NCBI RefSeq assembly: GCF_000011245.1
Contig: NC_004193.1
Span: 970,501 to 1,034,500 of the forward strand
Source of the DNA: Oceanobacillus iheyensis HTE831
GTDB taxonomy: Bacteria; Bacillota; Bacilli; Bacillales; Amphibacillaceae
Direction of reading: 5' to 3'
Length of the DNA stretch: 64,000 bases
Part shown: positions 54,500-63,905 of the stretch, piece after piece
Layout: each line of letters begins with the position of its first letter
Numbering within the stretch: position 1 is the first letter of the stretch
Translations under genes and position numbers: made by a program
The notes under the pieces: generated by a model
Told to the model about the DNA's origin: nothing
The model's input: the letters and a program-made list of their open reading frames with translations, nothing else
The model's database searches: none

Positions 54500-55295
54500 T
54501 TTACATGTTCATAGCCATTACTCAGATGGTTCAGACGCTGTGAGTAAAGTGATGAAGCAAGCTAAGAAAAATGGTGTTACTCATCTTAGTTTTGTTGATC
54601 ATGATACGGTTGATAATTTACTGGATATTCAGCAACAGGCTATACATTTCGATATAGATGTGATTCCAGGTATTGAAATATCTGCCTATGATTTTAAGCG
54701 AAAACGTAAGGTGCATGTTCTTGGATATAATTACAAGCCTGAGGCGAATCACATACGTAATATATGTAAGCCACTATTACAGCGAAGAAATGAGCATTCG
54801 CTTTGGCAAATAAGAAAGATTAACGAATTAGGCTATCAAATAGATGAACGGGTTATCAAGCAAACAGCTTTACCAAGTAACACGATTTATAAACAACACA
54901 TCATGGATAAGTTGACCAAAGCGCCTTATGATTCGTTGGACTATAGACAGCTTTATCAGCAGCTTTTTAAACATAATGGGGTGGCTGCAGGAGATATTGT
55001 TTATATAGATGCTTTTGACGCAGTAGTAGCTATTGTTAAAGATGGTGGTGTTGCAGTTGTGGCACATCCGGGTCAATTGGATTCCTATGATTTGATTCCA
55101 GAATTAGCAGAAGTAGGACTGGGTGGATTGGAAAGAAATCACCCCGATCACACGGAAAGAGATCATGATAAAGTAGAAGCTTTAGCAGAGGAGCTAGATT
55201 TAATAATGACAGGTGGTACGGATTATCATGGCGGGTTCGGTAGTTCTATTCAAGTTGGTGAAATATCTAGTCCTATGAATAAATTATTAGTATAG
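54489..55295 (+). CDS. PHP-family cyclic phosphodiesterase (PhnPP-type)
   Basis: 268 residues, ATG 54489 within the phnL end. PHP domain: DLHVHSHYSDGSD, FVDHDTVD, GIEISAYD, VLGYNY, VVAHPGQLDSYD, LERNHPDHT and GGTDYHGGFG, all metal ligands present. It replaces the metallo-beta-lactamase-type PhnP found in enterobacteria. A PHP enzyme from phn clusters (PhnPP of Eggerthella) is reported to open ribose 1,2-cyclic phosphate 5-phosphate and also remove the resulting phosphate. That role fits here, and no phnN or phnP is present. Confidence 0.85.
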   Translation: MKVDLHVHSHYSDGSDAVSKVMKQAKKNGVTHLSFVDHDTVDNLLDIQQQAIHFDIDVIPGIEISAYDFKRKRKVHVLGYNYKPEANHIRNICKPLLQRRNEHSLWQIRKINELGYQIDERVIKQTALPSNTIYKQHIMDKLTKAPYDSLDYRQLYQQLFKHNGVAAGDIVYIDAFDAVVAIVKDGGVAVVAHPGQLDSYDLIPELAEVGLGGLERNHPDHTERDHDKVEALAEELDLIMTGGTDYHGGFGSSIQVGEISSPMNKLLV

Positions 55296-55409
55296 CGTAA
55301 AAAGTCTTAATTTAATATGAAGTATCTGTAAATAAACCGTCTTTTCATCATTTTTATGCTTCAATGAAAATAGCTGTAAACTATACTATTTTATTGGGAG
55401 GAATACACG

Positions 55410-56438
55410 ATGTATAAAAAAATTGGTAGTTTCTTTATGGTTGTGATGATTTTGTCTATCCTTGCTGCATGTTCAGATGGGAGTGCAGGAGGAGCAAGTA
55501 GTGATGATGTTATTGACATTGTTTGGTACCCTAATGAATCTGGTAATGAATTGAAGGCTGCGAGAGACGAAATTGGTAATGTTATAGAAGAAGAGACAGG
55601 TAAAGAAGTAGAACACCATTTAACTACTGATTATGCAATCGCAATTGAAACCATTGCAAATGATAATGCTGAACTCGCATTTATGGGAGCTCAAGGTTAT
55701 ATCGAGGCGAATAGTAAAAATGACGCAGTGAAGCCAATGGTTGTTCCTACTGGCCCATCTGGAACATTAGAAGATGCAATGTATCATAGTTGGCTTGCTG
55801 TGAACGTCGATGATCAAACGAATTATAAAAATGGTGATGATTTTAGCTTAGATACGATTGAGGGCAAAAGATTCTCCTTTGTTTCAAATAGTTCAACTTC
55901 CGGCTTTGTTGTTCCATCTTCCACAATAATGGAGAATTTCTCAGACAAGGAGTTAACCGAAGAAGATTTAATGGAAGGTGGTCCTTTATTCGAACAAGTA
56001 TTATTTGGTGGATCGCATCAAGGATCAGCAGTTAACTTGTTAAATGGAAATGCAGACGTAGCAGCTTTTTGCGACACATGTGTAGAAAATTATGTAGAGG
56101 TAGCAGAAGGTGAAGAAAACACAGTAGGTTCTGTATATAAAGTAAAAGATAATGCTGAAGAGCCATTTAATACGGTAACTGGTAGTGAATTTACATTAAT
56201 GAATGTAACTCCAGTCTTAAATGCTCCTTTTGTAGCAAATACGAATTTACTTAGTGATGAAGAATTTGAAACCATTCAAAATCTATTTAGTTCCGAAGAA
56301 ATTGCAAATAATGAGGCAATTTTTGTCCCTGAAGATTCCGATGAATCTGGTTTATTCTTTAAATCTGGTGATGAGCGTTTTGTCCCTGTAGAGGATCAAT
56401 GGTTTAACCCAATTCGAGAGCTTTCAGCTACAAAGTAA
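55410..56438 (+). CDS. phnD: Phosphonate-binding lipoprotein PhnD
   Basis: 342 residues, ATG 55410 (TTGGGAGGAA). Lipobox ILAAC (Cys ~20). Type 2 periplasmic-binding fold: DIVWYPNESGNEL, FMGAQGYIEAN, FSFVSNSSTSGFVVPSS, FGGSHQGSAVNLLNGNADVAAFCDTC, with the SxST-type ligand loop. It feeds phosphonate to PhnCE. A 114-bp gap upstream suggests an internal promoter for the transporter half. Confidence 0.93.
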   Translation: MYKKIGSFFMVVMILSILAACSDGSAGGASSDDVIDIVWYPNESGNELKAARDEIGNVIEEETGKEVEHHLTTDYAIAIETIANDNAELAFMGAQGYIEANSKNDAVKPMVVPTGPSGTLEDAMYHSWLAVNVDDQTNYKNGDDFSLDTIEGKRFSFVSNSSTSGFVVPSSTIMENFSDKELTEEDLMEGGPLFEQVLFGGSHQGSAVNLLNGNADVAAFCDTCVENYVEVAEGEENTVGSVYKVKDNAEEPFNTVTGSEFTLMNVTPVLNAPFVANTNLLSDEEFETIQNLFSSEEIANNEAIFVPEDSDESGLFFKSGDERFVPVEDQWFNPIRELSATK

Positions 56439-56482
56439 ATTTAATGACTATCTACCGGAATTATCGGAAGGAGTGTCCATGT

Positions 56483-57247
56483 ATGACTTTATTAGAAGTT
56501 AATAACCTTGGTAAGCACTATAACGGAGATACGAAAGTCTTAAAGAATGTTAATTTTGAAATTGGATCTGGCGAATTTGTCTCTATCATTGGTCCTTCTG
56601 GTGCGGGTAAGTCTACATTACTACGATGCATTAATCGAATGGTAGAAATTAGTGAGGGTAGCGTATTTGTAGATGGACAAAGTGTAGGAGATATGAAGAA
56701 AAAGTCTTTAAGAACTCTACGTACAAATATAGGAATGATTTTTCAACACTATAACTTAGTACCTCGTCTTACGGTAATTGAAAATGTGCTACATGGAAGA
56801 TTTGGGTATAAAACAAATTTACAAGGTATATTTGGGAGATTTACAGAAAAAGAGAAAGAAAAAGCTTTTGAATTACTTGATAGATTAGGTATTGCTGATC
56901 ATGCATATAAGCGGTGTGACCAATTAAGTGGAGGGCAGCAGCAGAGAGTTGGAATATGTCGCGCATTAATTCAAGATCCAAAGATTATTCTATGTGATGA
57001 GCCAATCGCGTCTTTAGATCCAAATTCTTCGAAGATAATTATGGATTATCTAAAAAGAATTACAAATGAATTAGGGATTACCTGTTTAGTGAATTTACAC
57101 CAAGTCGAAGTGGCAAAAGAATATGCAGATCGCATTATTGGTTTAAAAAGTGGAGAAATTGTTTTTGACGGCCCAAGCAATATGTTGTATCAGGATAAAA
57201 TTGAATCGATTTATGGTTTTCAACAGCGAGAACTAATTACGGTATAG
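56483..57247 (+). CDS. phnC: Phosphonate ABC transporter ATPase PhnC
   Basis: 254 residues from ATG 56483 (CGGAAGGAG). Walker A GPSGAGKST, Q-loop IFQHYNLVPRLTVIENVLHGRFG, signature LSGGQQQRVGICRAL, Walker B IILCDEPIASLDPNSSK, H-loop VNLHQ (H-loop His preceded by Leu, the usual PhnC form). It energises uptake via the two permeases that follow. Confidence 0.95.
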   Translation: MTLLEVNNLGKHYNGDTKVLKNVNFEIGSGEFVSIIGPSGAGKSTLLRCINRMVEISEGSVFVDGQSVGDMKKKSLRTLRTNIGMIFQHYNLVPRLTVIENVLHGRFGYKTNLQGIFGRFTEKEKEKAFELLDRLGIADHAYKRCDQLSGGQQQRVGICRALIQDPKIILCDEPIASLDPNSSKIIMDYLKRITNELGITCLVNLHQVEVAKEYADRIIGLKSGEIVFDGPSNMLYQDKIESIYGFQQRELITV

Positions 57248-57260
57248 AGGAGTAGGTCAT

Positions 57261-58046
57261 ATGGATGAACAAAAGATGAGGAAAGGGAAGTGGCAAGCAA
57301 CAATCTTTTTACTACTAATTATCTTGATGACCTATTTTGCTTCGTCCATAACGCAGTTTAATTTGCTTGAGAGTATTACGACAATTCCACAAGCAATTGG
57401 TTGGATGGTTGCTAATCTTTTTATTACCAGTGAAGCTATTACAAAATTACCTGGTATAGTAGAAAAATTGACCGAGACAATTTTTATGTCTATTGCTGCT
57501 ACAACTTTAGCAGCAGTGCTATCAATCGCGTTAGCATTACTCGGTTCAAAAACGACAAAAGTAAATAACTTTTTTAGTGTGCTAGCTCGTTTTATAGCAT
57601 CTTTTTCAAGAAACATTCCTGTGGTAGCTTGGTCATTGATTTTACTGATTTCTTTTGGTCAAAACTCGGTGACAGGCTTCCTGGCACTTTTCGTTGGGAC
57701 ATTGGGATTTTTGACTAGAGCATTTATTGAAACAATAGATGAAGCAAGCTCAAGTTCGGTAGAAGCCCTTAGTGCAACAGGGGCTACATACTTTCATATT
57801 GTAAACAATGCCGTAATTCCGCAAAGCCTCCCGCAAATGTTAAGCTGGATCCTATTTATGATTGAAACGAATATTCGTAGTGCAACACTTGTAGGGATAT
57901 TAACAGGTACTGGTATTGGATATATGTTCGATATTTACTATAAAAATTTGAATTATGATGTTGTTGCGTTGATTACTTTGTCCATCGTTATAGCCGTAAT
58001 TATTATTGAATTATTATCTAACAAGATACGGAAGGTGATATTGTAA
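57261..58046 (+). CDS. phnE: Phosphonate ABC transporter permease PhnE (first)
   Basis: 261 residues, ATG 57261 (AGAGGAGTAGG). Six helices. Binding-protein-dependent permease motif EALSATGATYFHIVNNAVIPQSLPQM (EAA loop) and SATLVGILTGTGIGYMF near the end. It pairs with the second PhnE; the two genes overlap (TAATG). Confidence 0.93.
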   Translation: MDEQKMRKGKWQATIFLLLIILMTYFASSITQFNLLESITTIPQAIGWMVANLFITSEAITKLPGIVEKLTETIFMSIAATTLAAVLSIALALLGSKTTKVNNFFSVLARFIASFSRNIPVVAWSLILLISFGQNSVTGFLALFVGTLGFLTRAFIETIDEASSSSVEALSATGATYFHIVNNAVIPQSLPQMLSWILFMIETNIRSATLVGILTGTGIGYMFDIYYKNLNYDVVALITLSIVIAVIIIELLSNKIRKVIL

Positions 58047-58909
58047 TGGAAATGAATCAAGTAACAACCTCGATAAAAATGAGACGGAAGCGGAACGGGC
58101 AAATTAATATAAAATCTGGGAACAAAATTGATTTAGTTGTCAAGAGTACAATATGGATCCTTAGCTTGTTAACAATCTTAGCGTTTTTCTTTTTCAATTA
58201 TTCCGGTCTACAGCTAGAACGAGCAATACCAGAAACATGGCATAATTTAAGAGTAATGTTCTTAGAGCCTGCTCTTAACCATTTTAGTTGGCAAGAAGCG
58301 GCGTATCAAATTGGGGTCACATTGGGATTGGGTATTTTAGCTACGGTTTTTGGGGCGATTATAGCATTTTTTCTTGCTTTGATGGCTGCAGAGAATTTAT
58401 CAAAACCATGGATATCCAAAACAGTTAGGATTTTTGTAGCGTTTGTACGAGCTGTACCTACCGTGCTTTGGGTGCTTATTTTTGCTATAGCAGCAGGACT
58501 CGGAAGTGAAGCTGCTGTTCTTGGAATGTTGTTTCATTCCGTTGCTTACCTAGTAAAGGCATTTTCAGAAGCGTTTGAAGAAGTGGATGCTGGAATTCTT
58601 GAAGCACTAAGAGCTTCAGGTTCAAAATGGTGGCATGTAATTGTACATGGTATATTACCATCTACCTTTACGTATTTATTGTCTTGGACATTCTTACGAT
58701 TTGAAATAAATTTCTCAGTAGCTGTGGCAATGGGCGCGGCTGCTGGAGCGGGTGGAATTGGCTTTGAATTGTTTATGGCTTCTGGATTTTACTTTGATCT
58801 TAGAGAAGTTGGCTTTATCACATATGCGATTTTATTAATCGCAATCATACTAGAGATTATGTCAACGAGATTGAAAAATCGCTATTTTCCTGGTCAAGTA
58901 ACTTCTTAA
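58046..58909 (+). CDS. phnE: Phosphonate ABC transporter permease PhnE (second)
   Basis: 287 residues, ATG 58046 in the stop of the first permease. The longer basic N-terminus (MRRKRNGQINIKSG) precedes six helices. EAA loop EALRASGSKWWHVIVHGILPSTFTYLLSW and a Gly-rich GAAAGAGGIGFELFMASGF segment. Last gene of the locus, followed by a terminator. Confidence 0.93.
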   Translation: MEMNQVTTSIKMRRKRNGQINIKSGNKIDLVVKSTIWILSLLTILAFFFFNYSGLQLERAIPETWHNLRVMFLEPALNHFSWQEAAYQIGVTLGLGILATVFGAIIAFFLALMAAENLSKPWISKTVRIFVAFVRAVPTVLWVLIFAIAAGLGSEAAVLGMLFHSVAYLVKAFSEAFEEVDAGILEALRASGSKWWHVIVHGILPSTFTYLLSWTFLRFEINFSVAVAMGAAAGAGGIGFELFMASGFYFDLREVGFITYAILLIAIILEIMSTRLKNRYFPGQVTS

Positions 58910-59259
58910 GAGCAGGAGAATATGTATAGATAAATAGCTAGCTTTAACCAATAATTTTGGTAAGCATGTGTGCAGGTTGAACTAAAGCGAAATGAAAATA
59001 GTTTTTAGATGCTTCGCGTATTTTAAGGTGGATGATGCGCCTTCGGATACTATGTATTCCAATATGCTCCCCTTCAGGTGGACGGTTTAAAAAACATAAA
59101 CTGTTTATCGATGGGGAGTTTTTAATTGCCTATATTTCAATATCCAAACTATTTTAAACTAGAGATTTTCGTGTTTTTATTATCTATATATTTTTAAATT
59201 TTTGAAAAAATGAAACCGATAATGAGTAAAATCGTATATAGTAGAAAAGGAGGGGTTAT
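58910..59259. other. 350-bp gap with the phn terminator
   Basis: Apart from the hairpin at 59067-59125 I see no gene or recognisable element here. Confidence 0.5.
59067..59125 (+). terminator. Terminator of the phn locus
   Basis: CTCCCC/GGGGAG outer stem (59067-59072 and 59113-59118) around an inner GACGGTTTA...TAAACTGTTT pairing, then TTTTTAA. Confidence 0.7.
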
Positions 59260-59853
59260 ATGAAATTTCTACGTGACATAGATGCGGATTCACTCTTACC
59301 ATATATTTTGACAAGTATCCTACTATTACTCGTGTCTGCTTTTGGTATACCTGGGATAGCTATTATTTTTATTCAGGACTTATTATTTTTTTCTTATGAT
59401 CATTGGATTTTCATTCGACCTGTAGAATCGTTTAAAGGATTTGGAATCGCCATGATTTTGATTGCAGTGACACTATTATCTTTCTTATTAACTAAATTCT
59501 ATATGGAGAAAAAAGATAAAGAATATAAATTAACGACTATTCATCTCTTATTACTAGTTGTAACAATTCCATTATTTATCTTTTCAGTTTCACATTATGC
59601 TTATTTTGATAGTAATGGGGTACATGGAAATGATTTTTGGTCTTTATCTGAAAATAACATTGCCTGGGATGATGTAGAGGAAGTTAGTAGGGTTGTTGAT
59701 CCTCGTTCACGATCAGTATTTTCATACCATTTTTCAGATAGTAATACAACGATTGATATTCCATATGACACGCAAGACAATCGTATCAAACAAATCATTA
59801 CCGAAGTGATAAACACAAATGATTGGGATGTAAAGGATATATATAATGAATAA
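59260..59853 (+). CDS. Membrane protein of unknown function
   Basis: 197 residues, ATG 59260 (GGAGGGG). Four helices (ILTSILLLLVSAFGIPGIAIIF ~16-37, FGIAMILIAVTLLSFLL ~61-77, TTIHLLLLVVTIPLFIFSV ~92-110). The C-terminal soluble part (GNDFWSLSENNIAWDDVEEVSRVVDPRS...) resembles the last strand-helix of bacterial PH-like domains. I do not recognise the family. Confidence 0.7.
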   Translation: MKFLRDIDADSLLPYILTSILLLLVSAFGIPGIAIIFIQDLLFFSYDHWIFIRPVESFKGFGIAMILIAVTLLSFLLTKFYMEKKDKEYKLTTIHLLLLVVTIPLFIFSVSHYAYFDSNGVHGNDFWSLSENNIAWDDVEEVSRVVDPRSRSVFSYHFSDSNTTIDIPYDTQDNRIKQIITEVINTNDWDVKDIYNE

Positions 59854-59878
59854 TTTTTAAGATGAGAGAAGGTATAAC

Positions 59879-60399
59879 ATGATTATTTGGATTAATGGAA
59901 CATTCGGCGTTGGAAAAACAGAAACTGCGAAAATACTACATAAAAGAATACCGAATTCCTATTTGTATGATCCGGAAGAAGTAGGCTTTCTAATCCGAAA
60001 ACAGCTACCGGTTGAATTATGTGAAGAAGACTTTCAGGACCATGAAGAATGGAGAATGTGGAATTATCACTTATTAAAGAAGATAACAACAGAAACAGAA
60101 AAAATAGTGATTGTACCAATGACACTTACGAATGAACAATACTATCAAGAAATTATAGGAAGACTAAAGAAAGAAGGTATTCAATTACATCACTTTACAC
60201 TTGTAGCAGAACCTCAAACAATAATAGATAGATTAAAGAAAAGAGGGGATGAAGATAATAAATTTATTGTGAATCGAATCGAAAAAATGTAAACCAATTA
60301 GATGCAACTTTTTTTCAAAGACATATAAATACAGAAAAACTAACTGCGGAAGAAACAGCATCAGAGGTTTTAAATATAATCATAAGCAAATGCCTATGA
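59879..60399 (+). pseudogene. TmrB-like P-loop ATPase, frameshifted
   Basis: The first frame (59879-60292) has P-loop NGTFGVGKTETA, DPEEVGFLIRKQL, WNYHLLKKIT and LVAEPQTIIDRLKKRGD. It ends prematurely after NRIEKM. The next frame continues NVNQLDATFFQRHINTEKLTAEETASEVLNIIIS up to 60399, which is the expected TmrB-like tail. One extra A in the A6 run at 60282-60287 would join them (~174 residues). TmrB-type proteins bind ATP and tunicamycin-like nucleosides. Whether the 138-residue product is active is unknown. Confidence 0.75.
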
Positions 60400-60530
60400 C
60401 TATTCATAACATGTTCTAGGTGCATAATTAATCCATAATAGTAAAAGAAAATAAAAAGATTAGTAGGAAGAAAATAGTTACTATAATGATTATTACATCA
60501 GTCTTGCTAGCAGAGGGAATTTATTCTATT

Positions 60531-60557
60531 AATCAGTGGGGAAATTCCCCACTGATT
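60531..60557. terminator. Perfect 13-bp inverted repeat between convergent genes
   Basis: AATCAGTGGGGAA / TTCCCCACTGATT with a 1-nt centre. It is placed between the TmrB-like and yitT-like genes. T-tracts are weak on both sides, so it may act as a bidirectional terminator or a processing element. Confidence 0.6.
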
Positions 60558-60582
60558 GAGAGGACTGTCCCTAAAACTCCAT

Positions 60583-61431
60583 CTATTTTCTGCCTCGTTT
60601 CTTCTCCCAAGCGAAGCTTCCACCGGTGACATCTCTTACATCGTGAATGACTACAAATGCTTTTTCGTCGACGGAGTAGATAAGTCTCTTTAATCTCATT
60701 AATTGGTATTTGCTAATAATAATATAAGACATGTCTGCATCTTGTTTCATATAACCACCATAACCCTTAAATACGGTTGCGCTAGTGTCTAAATTGTTTA
60801 TTACCACGTCTGTGATTTCAGTAGCATGCGTGGAGATTACACTAACTGCTTTTCTAGGATCTAGCCCCTCCATAACAAGGTCTGTAGCTTTCTTACCAAT
60901 AAACAATAAGATGATAGTATACATCGTATTTAAAGTTCCAATAAAAAATAATCCAGCTAAAACGACGGCTGCATCCAGTACAAAATTCGTTCTTGTTAGA
61001 TCCCATCCTAGATTATGGTGAAACATCCGGGCAATAACACTTGTACCGCCCATCGAACTACCGGTACGGAAAATCAATCCTGCACCTATACCACTAAAGA
61101 AACCTGCAAATATAGCAGATACAAGCGGATCTGCAAGGGGTTCAATATTATTTTCTGTTATATAAAGAAATAAGGAAATCAGTGTTGCTGTGATCGTAGT
61201 TAGTATGATATTTCTTTTTGGTAATACGGTGTATCCGATTGCTAGGATAATTGCTGCCAATATAAAGTTAACAATACCCGTAGACCATCCAAATACATAA
61301 TGGAGAAGAATGGACATACCTGTAAGCCCGCCATCAGCAAAGTTATTGGGGATAATTAACATATTAACAGCTAATGCGTAAAAAAGTGCTCCGATAATAA
61401 TAAAAATAATATCTTTTAAGAAATGTTTCAT
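60583..61431 (-). CDS. YitT family membrane protein
   Basis: 282 residues, ATG 61431 on the minus strand. Five N-terminal helices with PNNFADGGLTGMSILLHYVFGW and IFRTGSSMGGTSVIARMFHH, then the C-terminal DUF2179 domain (LDPRKAVSVISTHATEITDVVINNLDTSATVFKGYGGY). This is the YitT/YpjC/YqfU architecture; the function is unknown, perhaps transport of a small ligand gated by the soluble domain. Confidence 0.9.
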   Translation of the reverse strand: MKHFLKDIIFIIIGALFYALAVNMLIIPNNFADGGLTGMSILLHYVFGWSTGIVNFILAAIILAIGYTVLPKRNIILTTITATLISLFLYITENNIEPLADPLVSAIFAGFFSGIGAGLIFRTGSSMGGTSVIARMFHHNLGWDLTRTNFVLDAAVVLAGLFFIGTLNTMYTIILLFIGKKATDLVMEGLDPRKAVSVISTHATEITDVVINNLDTSATVFKGYGGYMKQDADMSYIIISKYQLMRLKRLIYSVDEKAFVVIHDVRDVTGGSFAWEKKRGRK

Positions 61432-61543
61432 TATGTAAGCTCCTTGTTAGTAGAAATCGTCTCATTCTAAACTAAATTTTTCCCTATTTACTTAAATTAA
61501 AACCAAATTTTATATGGTATTTTTTCAGAAAGAGGATGATACA

Positions 61544-62374
61544 TTGGAACGAATATCAAGAAAAAAGTCAATCATCTATGTTACTTTAATAATCTTTCTA
61601 TTATTTGTACTTGTTGATATCTATTATGAAACGAATGTATTCAAAGTGAATAAAGTACATTTCAAATCTAATAAATTGGATAGTGATTCGAGAATTAAAT
61701 TGATTCAGCTTAGTGACCTTCATGCAAAAGTATTTGGTGATAATAACCAGAAGTTAATACATACAATAAAAAATCAGCAGCCAGACGTTATTGTGATTAC
61801 AGGGGATATTATAGATAGAAAGACGAAGCGTTTCCATGACGTTTTTCACTTAGTAGAAGAATTAACGTCTTTTCAGCAGCACGTTTATTTTGTATCTGGT
61901 AATCACGAATGGGGAAATAATTTAAAAAATGAACTGTTGATAGGACTTGAGCAACGAGGAGTACACATGTTAAATAATGATTCCACAGAAATGATGATAA
62001 AAGGAATGACTCTCAATCTTGTCGGTATAGATGATGTGTCTACCAATCATGAGGATATGAAAAAGGCATTTAACAATGTCAATACTAAAGAATATACAGT
62101 GTTGTTGTCTCATTCTCCAGGTGTTACCGATAAATATGTTGAAATAGATGCTGATTTAATCCTGAGTGGTCATACTCACGGAGGGCAAGTAAGGTTGCCA
62201 TTGATTGGTCCGATAGTAGCACCTGATGAAGGTTTATTTCCTAAAAAAGATAAAGGTGTTTATCAACTGAAAGAGAATCAACATTTGTATATCGATAGTG
62301 GTTTAGGTACGAGTTTATTACCAGTTCGATTTTTAAATCAGAGTCAGCTCAGTGTCATTGAAATTACAAACTAA
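61544..62374 (+). CDS. Membrane-anchored metallophosphoesterase (YkuE/YaeI-like)
   Basis: 276 residues from TTG 61544 (AAGAGGATG site); ATG 61514 is in frame but without a site. One N-terminal anchor (IIYVTLIIFLLFVLVDIYY), then calcineurin-like motifs: LSDLHAKVFG, ITGDIID, SGNHEW, LLSHSPG, SGHTHGGQVRLP. The domain probably faces outside. YkuE-type enzymes act on lipid pyrophosphates such as UDP-diacylglucosamine-like substrates; the exact substrate is not certain. Confidence 0.9.
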   Translation: MERISRKKSIIYVTLIIFLLFVLVDIYYETNVFKVNKVHFKSNKLDSDSRIKLIQLSDLHAKVFGDNNQKLIHTIKNQQPDVIVITGDIIDRKTKRFHDVFHLVEELTSFQQHVYFVSGNHEWGNNLKNELLIGLEQRGVHMLNNDSTEMMIKGMTLNLVGIDDVSTNHEDMKKAFNNVNTKEYTVLLSHSPGVTDKYVEIDADLILSGHTHGGQVRLPLIGPIVAPDEGLFPKKDKGVYQLKENQHLYIDSGLGTSLLPVRFLNQSQLSVIEITN

Positions 62375-62517
62375 CATGTAGTAATGTTTTAGTGTACTTT
62401 AGTGAATTGGTAAAAACGTAATAAAGTAAGTTCGATGTGAAAATTTTAATATTTGAAACATTTCCGGTGAGATAGTCGTAGAATAGTTATATTTTTATAT
62501 AAAAGGGAGAGTAAATA

Positions 62518-62700
62518 TTGAGAGAATGGTGGGAAACAAAAAAAGCTAAAACGAGAAAGCAAAGAAAAGATAAAGAAGATTATACGAAAAAAGATCTTGT
62601 ATTAGATATTTTGTTTTGGGTTCCTGATATTATTATTTTGCCTATTCGCTTAATTATTTGGCTGATAAGAGGTATTTTTAGATGGATGGATCTGATTTGA
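62518..62700 (+). CDS. Small conserved membrane-associated protein
   Basis: 60 residues from TTG 62518 (AAAAGGGAGAG). Strongly basic N-terminal half (MREWWETKKAKTRKQRKDKE) followed by a hydrophobic half (VLDILFWVPDIIILPIRLIIWLI). I recall similar short proteins in Bacillaceae; no function is known. It looks like a peripheral membrane peptide. Confidence 0.65.
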   Translation: MREWWETKKAKTRKQRKDKEDYTKKDLVLDILFWVPDIIILPIRLIIWLIRGIFRWMDLI

Positions 62701-62749
62701 AATCTAAGATTGTTTGCATAACGATGTTATAGCTAAGGAGCTGACATAA

Positions 62750-63175
62750 ATGGGAAATAACCAATCATACTCACCACCAAAGCATTTTATATCAGCAGCA
62801 ACGATTGTCATCAATGAGCATGATGAAATATTATTAATCAAAGGTCCCAGGAGAGGATGGGAAATGCCTGGCGGTCAAGTTGAAGAAGGAGAATCTTTGA
62901 AAGTAGCCGCTATTCGAGAAACGAAAGAAGAATCTGGTGTGGATGTTGAAATTATAAAGTTCTGTGGTGTATTTCAAAATGTTCAACAGTCGATAACCAA
63001 CACCTTATTTTTAGCGAAACCAATTGGAGGGACGCCCTCTATTACATCAGAGAGTCTAGAAACAGGATACTTCCCTATTAAAGTAGCATTAGATATGGTA
63101 ACGTTACCTAATTTTAAACAAAGAATCAAATATTGCTTAGATGAGAATACGCATCCTTTTTGCATAGAGTTCTAA
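62750..63175 (+). CDS. Nudix hydrolase
   Basis: 141 residues, ATG 62750 (AAGGAGCTG). Nudix box GGQVEEGESLKVAAIRETKEESGVDVE intact. The strand LIKGPRRGWEMPGGQVE before it fits the MutT/ADP-ribose type. The substrate is unpredictable. It is intact, unlike the Nudix gene at 8907. Confidence 0.88.
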   Translation: MGNNQSYSPPKHFISAATIVINEHDEILLIKGPRRGWEMPGGQVEEGESLKVAAIRETKEESGVDVEIIKFCGVFQNVQQSITNTLFLAKPIGGTPSITSESLETGYFPIKVALDMVTLPNFKQRIKYCLDENTHPFCIEF

Positions 63176-63182
63176 ATGGTTG

Positions 63183-63530
63183 TTAGTCATTTGTGCTACT
63201 TAAGTTGTTTTCTTCTGAAGTATATACAGATATATCATCTGTGTCTATATTTCTTACAATGATGTGGTTCGAGCTTTCTTTTGTAGAATAAATTTCAGAT
63301 CCCTTAGGTTCAGAATTGGAGCGTAAATGTCTAACGGGCATAACATCAGGTGGAGTCTGTTCCTTAATTTCACCAATTTTTACAGATTGGCTGTAGTTTG
63401 TTGCATCATCCAAATAATAGTAATTAGTATTATGAATTCTGATCATGCTTTGATAGGATTCGCTTTCTGTTGCAGTATTACATGCTCCGAGAAAGAATAT
63501 AAAGAAAAGAAACATTGATCGTTTTTTCAT
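63183..63530 (-). CDS. Small lipoprotein of unknown function
   Basis: 115 residues from ATG 63530 (GGGGGTTATGACG before). Lipobox FFLGAC. The mature part (IRIHNTNYYYLDDATNYSQSVKIGEIKEQTPPDVMP...) is polar and Asn/Ser-rich, as in unnamed Bacillus lipoproteins with a small beta domain. No family is recognised. Confidence 0.65.
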   Translation of the reverse strand: MKKRSMFLFFIFFLGACNTATESESYQSMIRIHNTNYYYLDDATNYSQSVKIGEIKEQTPPDVMPVRHLRSNSEPKGSEIYSTKESSNHIIVRNIDTDDISVYTSEENNLSSTND

Positions 63531-63586
63531 CGTCATAACCCCCATTTTTTAATTATATTATAGGGAGAACTAAAAATGAATCAACA

Positions 63587-63883
63587 TTGGTTAAAAAGAA
63601 GCATGGAACAGTAAGCTACATTTCACTTGCACTAGGTATCACCTGTTTTTTTATCGTGTTTGTGCAACCCACTAGAATTGCAAACATAGGCAGTTTAATT
63701 GGAGATTCTATTACTATGATATTATCTGCGGTAGGTATCATTCTTTCTCTGTTTGGTAGATTAAAAAAGTCAGAGAAGAATGTAATTCCAACAATTTCGT
63801 TGATACTATCTGGGTCCTTCATTATTTATTGGGTCATGATTTTTATTCTCTTGATTACAGGAATCATTGATTTTGCACCATAA
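63587..63883 (+). CDS. Small three-TM membrane protein
   Basis: 98 residues if started at TTG 63587. The good ribosome site (GGGAGAAC, ~63563) instead points to ATG 63576, which is out of frame and stops after 12 codons. So either the N-terminus is frameshifted or TTG is used. Helices: YISLALGITCFFIVFV, ITMILSAVGIILSLFG and LSGSFIIYWVMIFILLIT. The family is not recognised. Confidence 0.5.
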   Translation: MVKKKHGTVSYISLALGITCFFIVFVQPTRIANIGSLIGDSITMILSAVGIILSLFGRLKKSEKNVIPTISLILSGSFIIYWVMIFILLITGIIDFAP

Positions 63884-63905
63884 AATGAAAGGTGTGAGGA
63901 TATAG

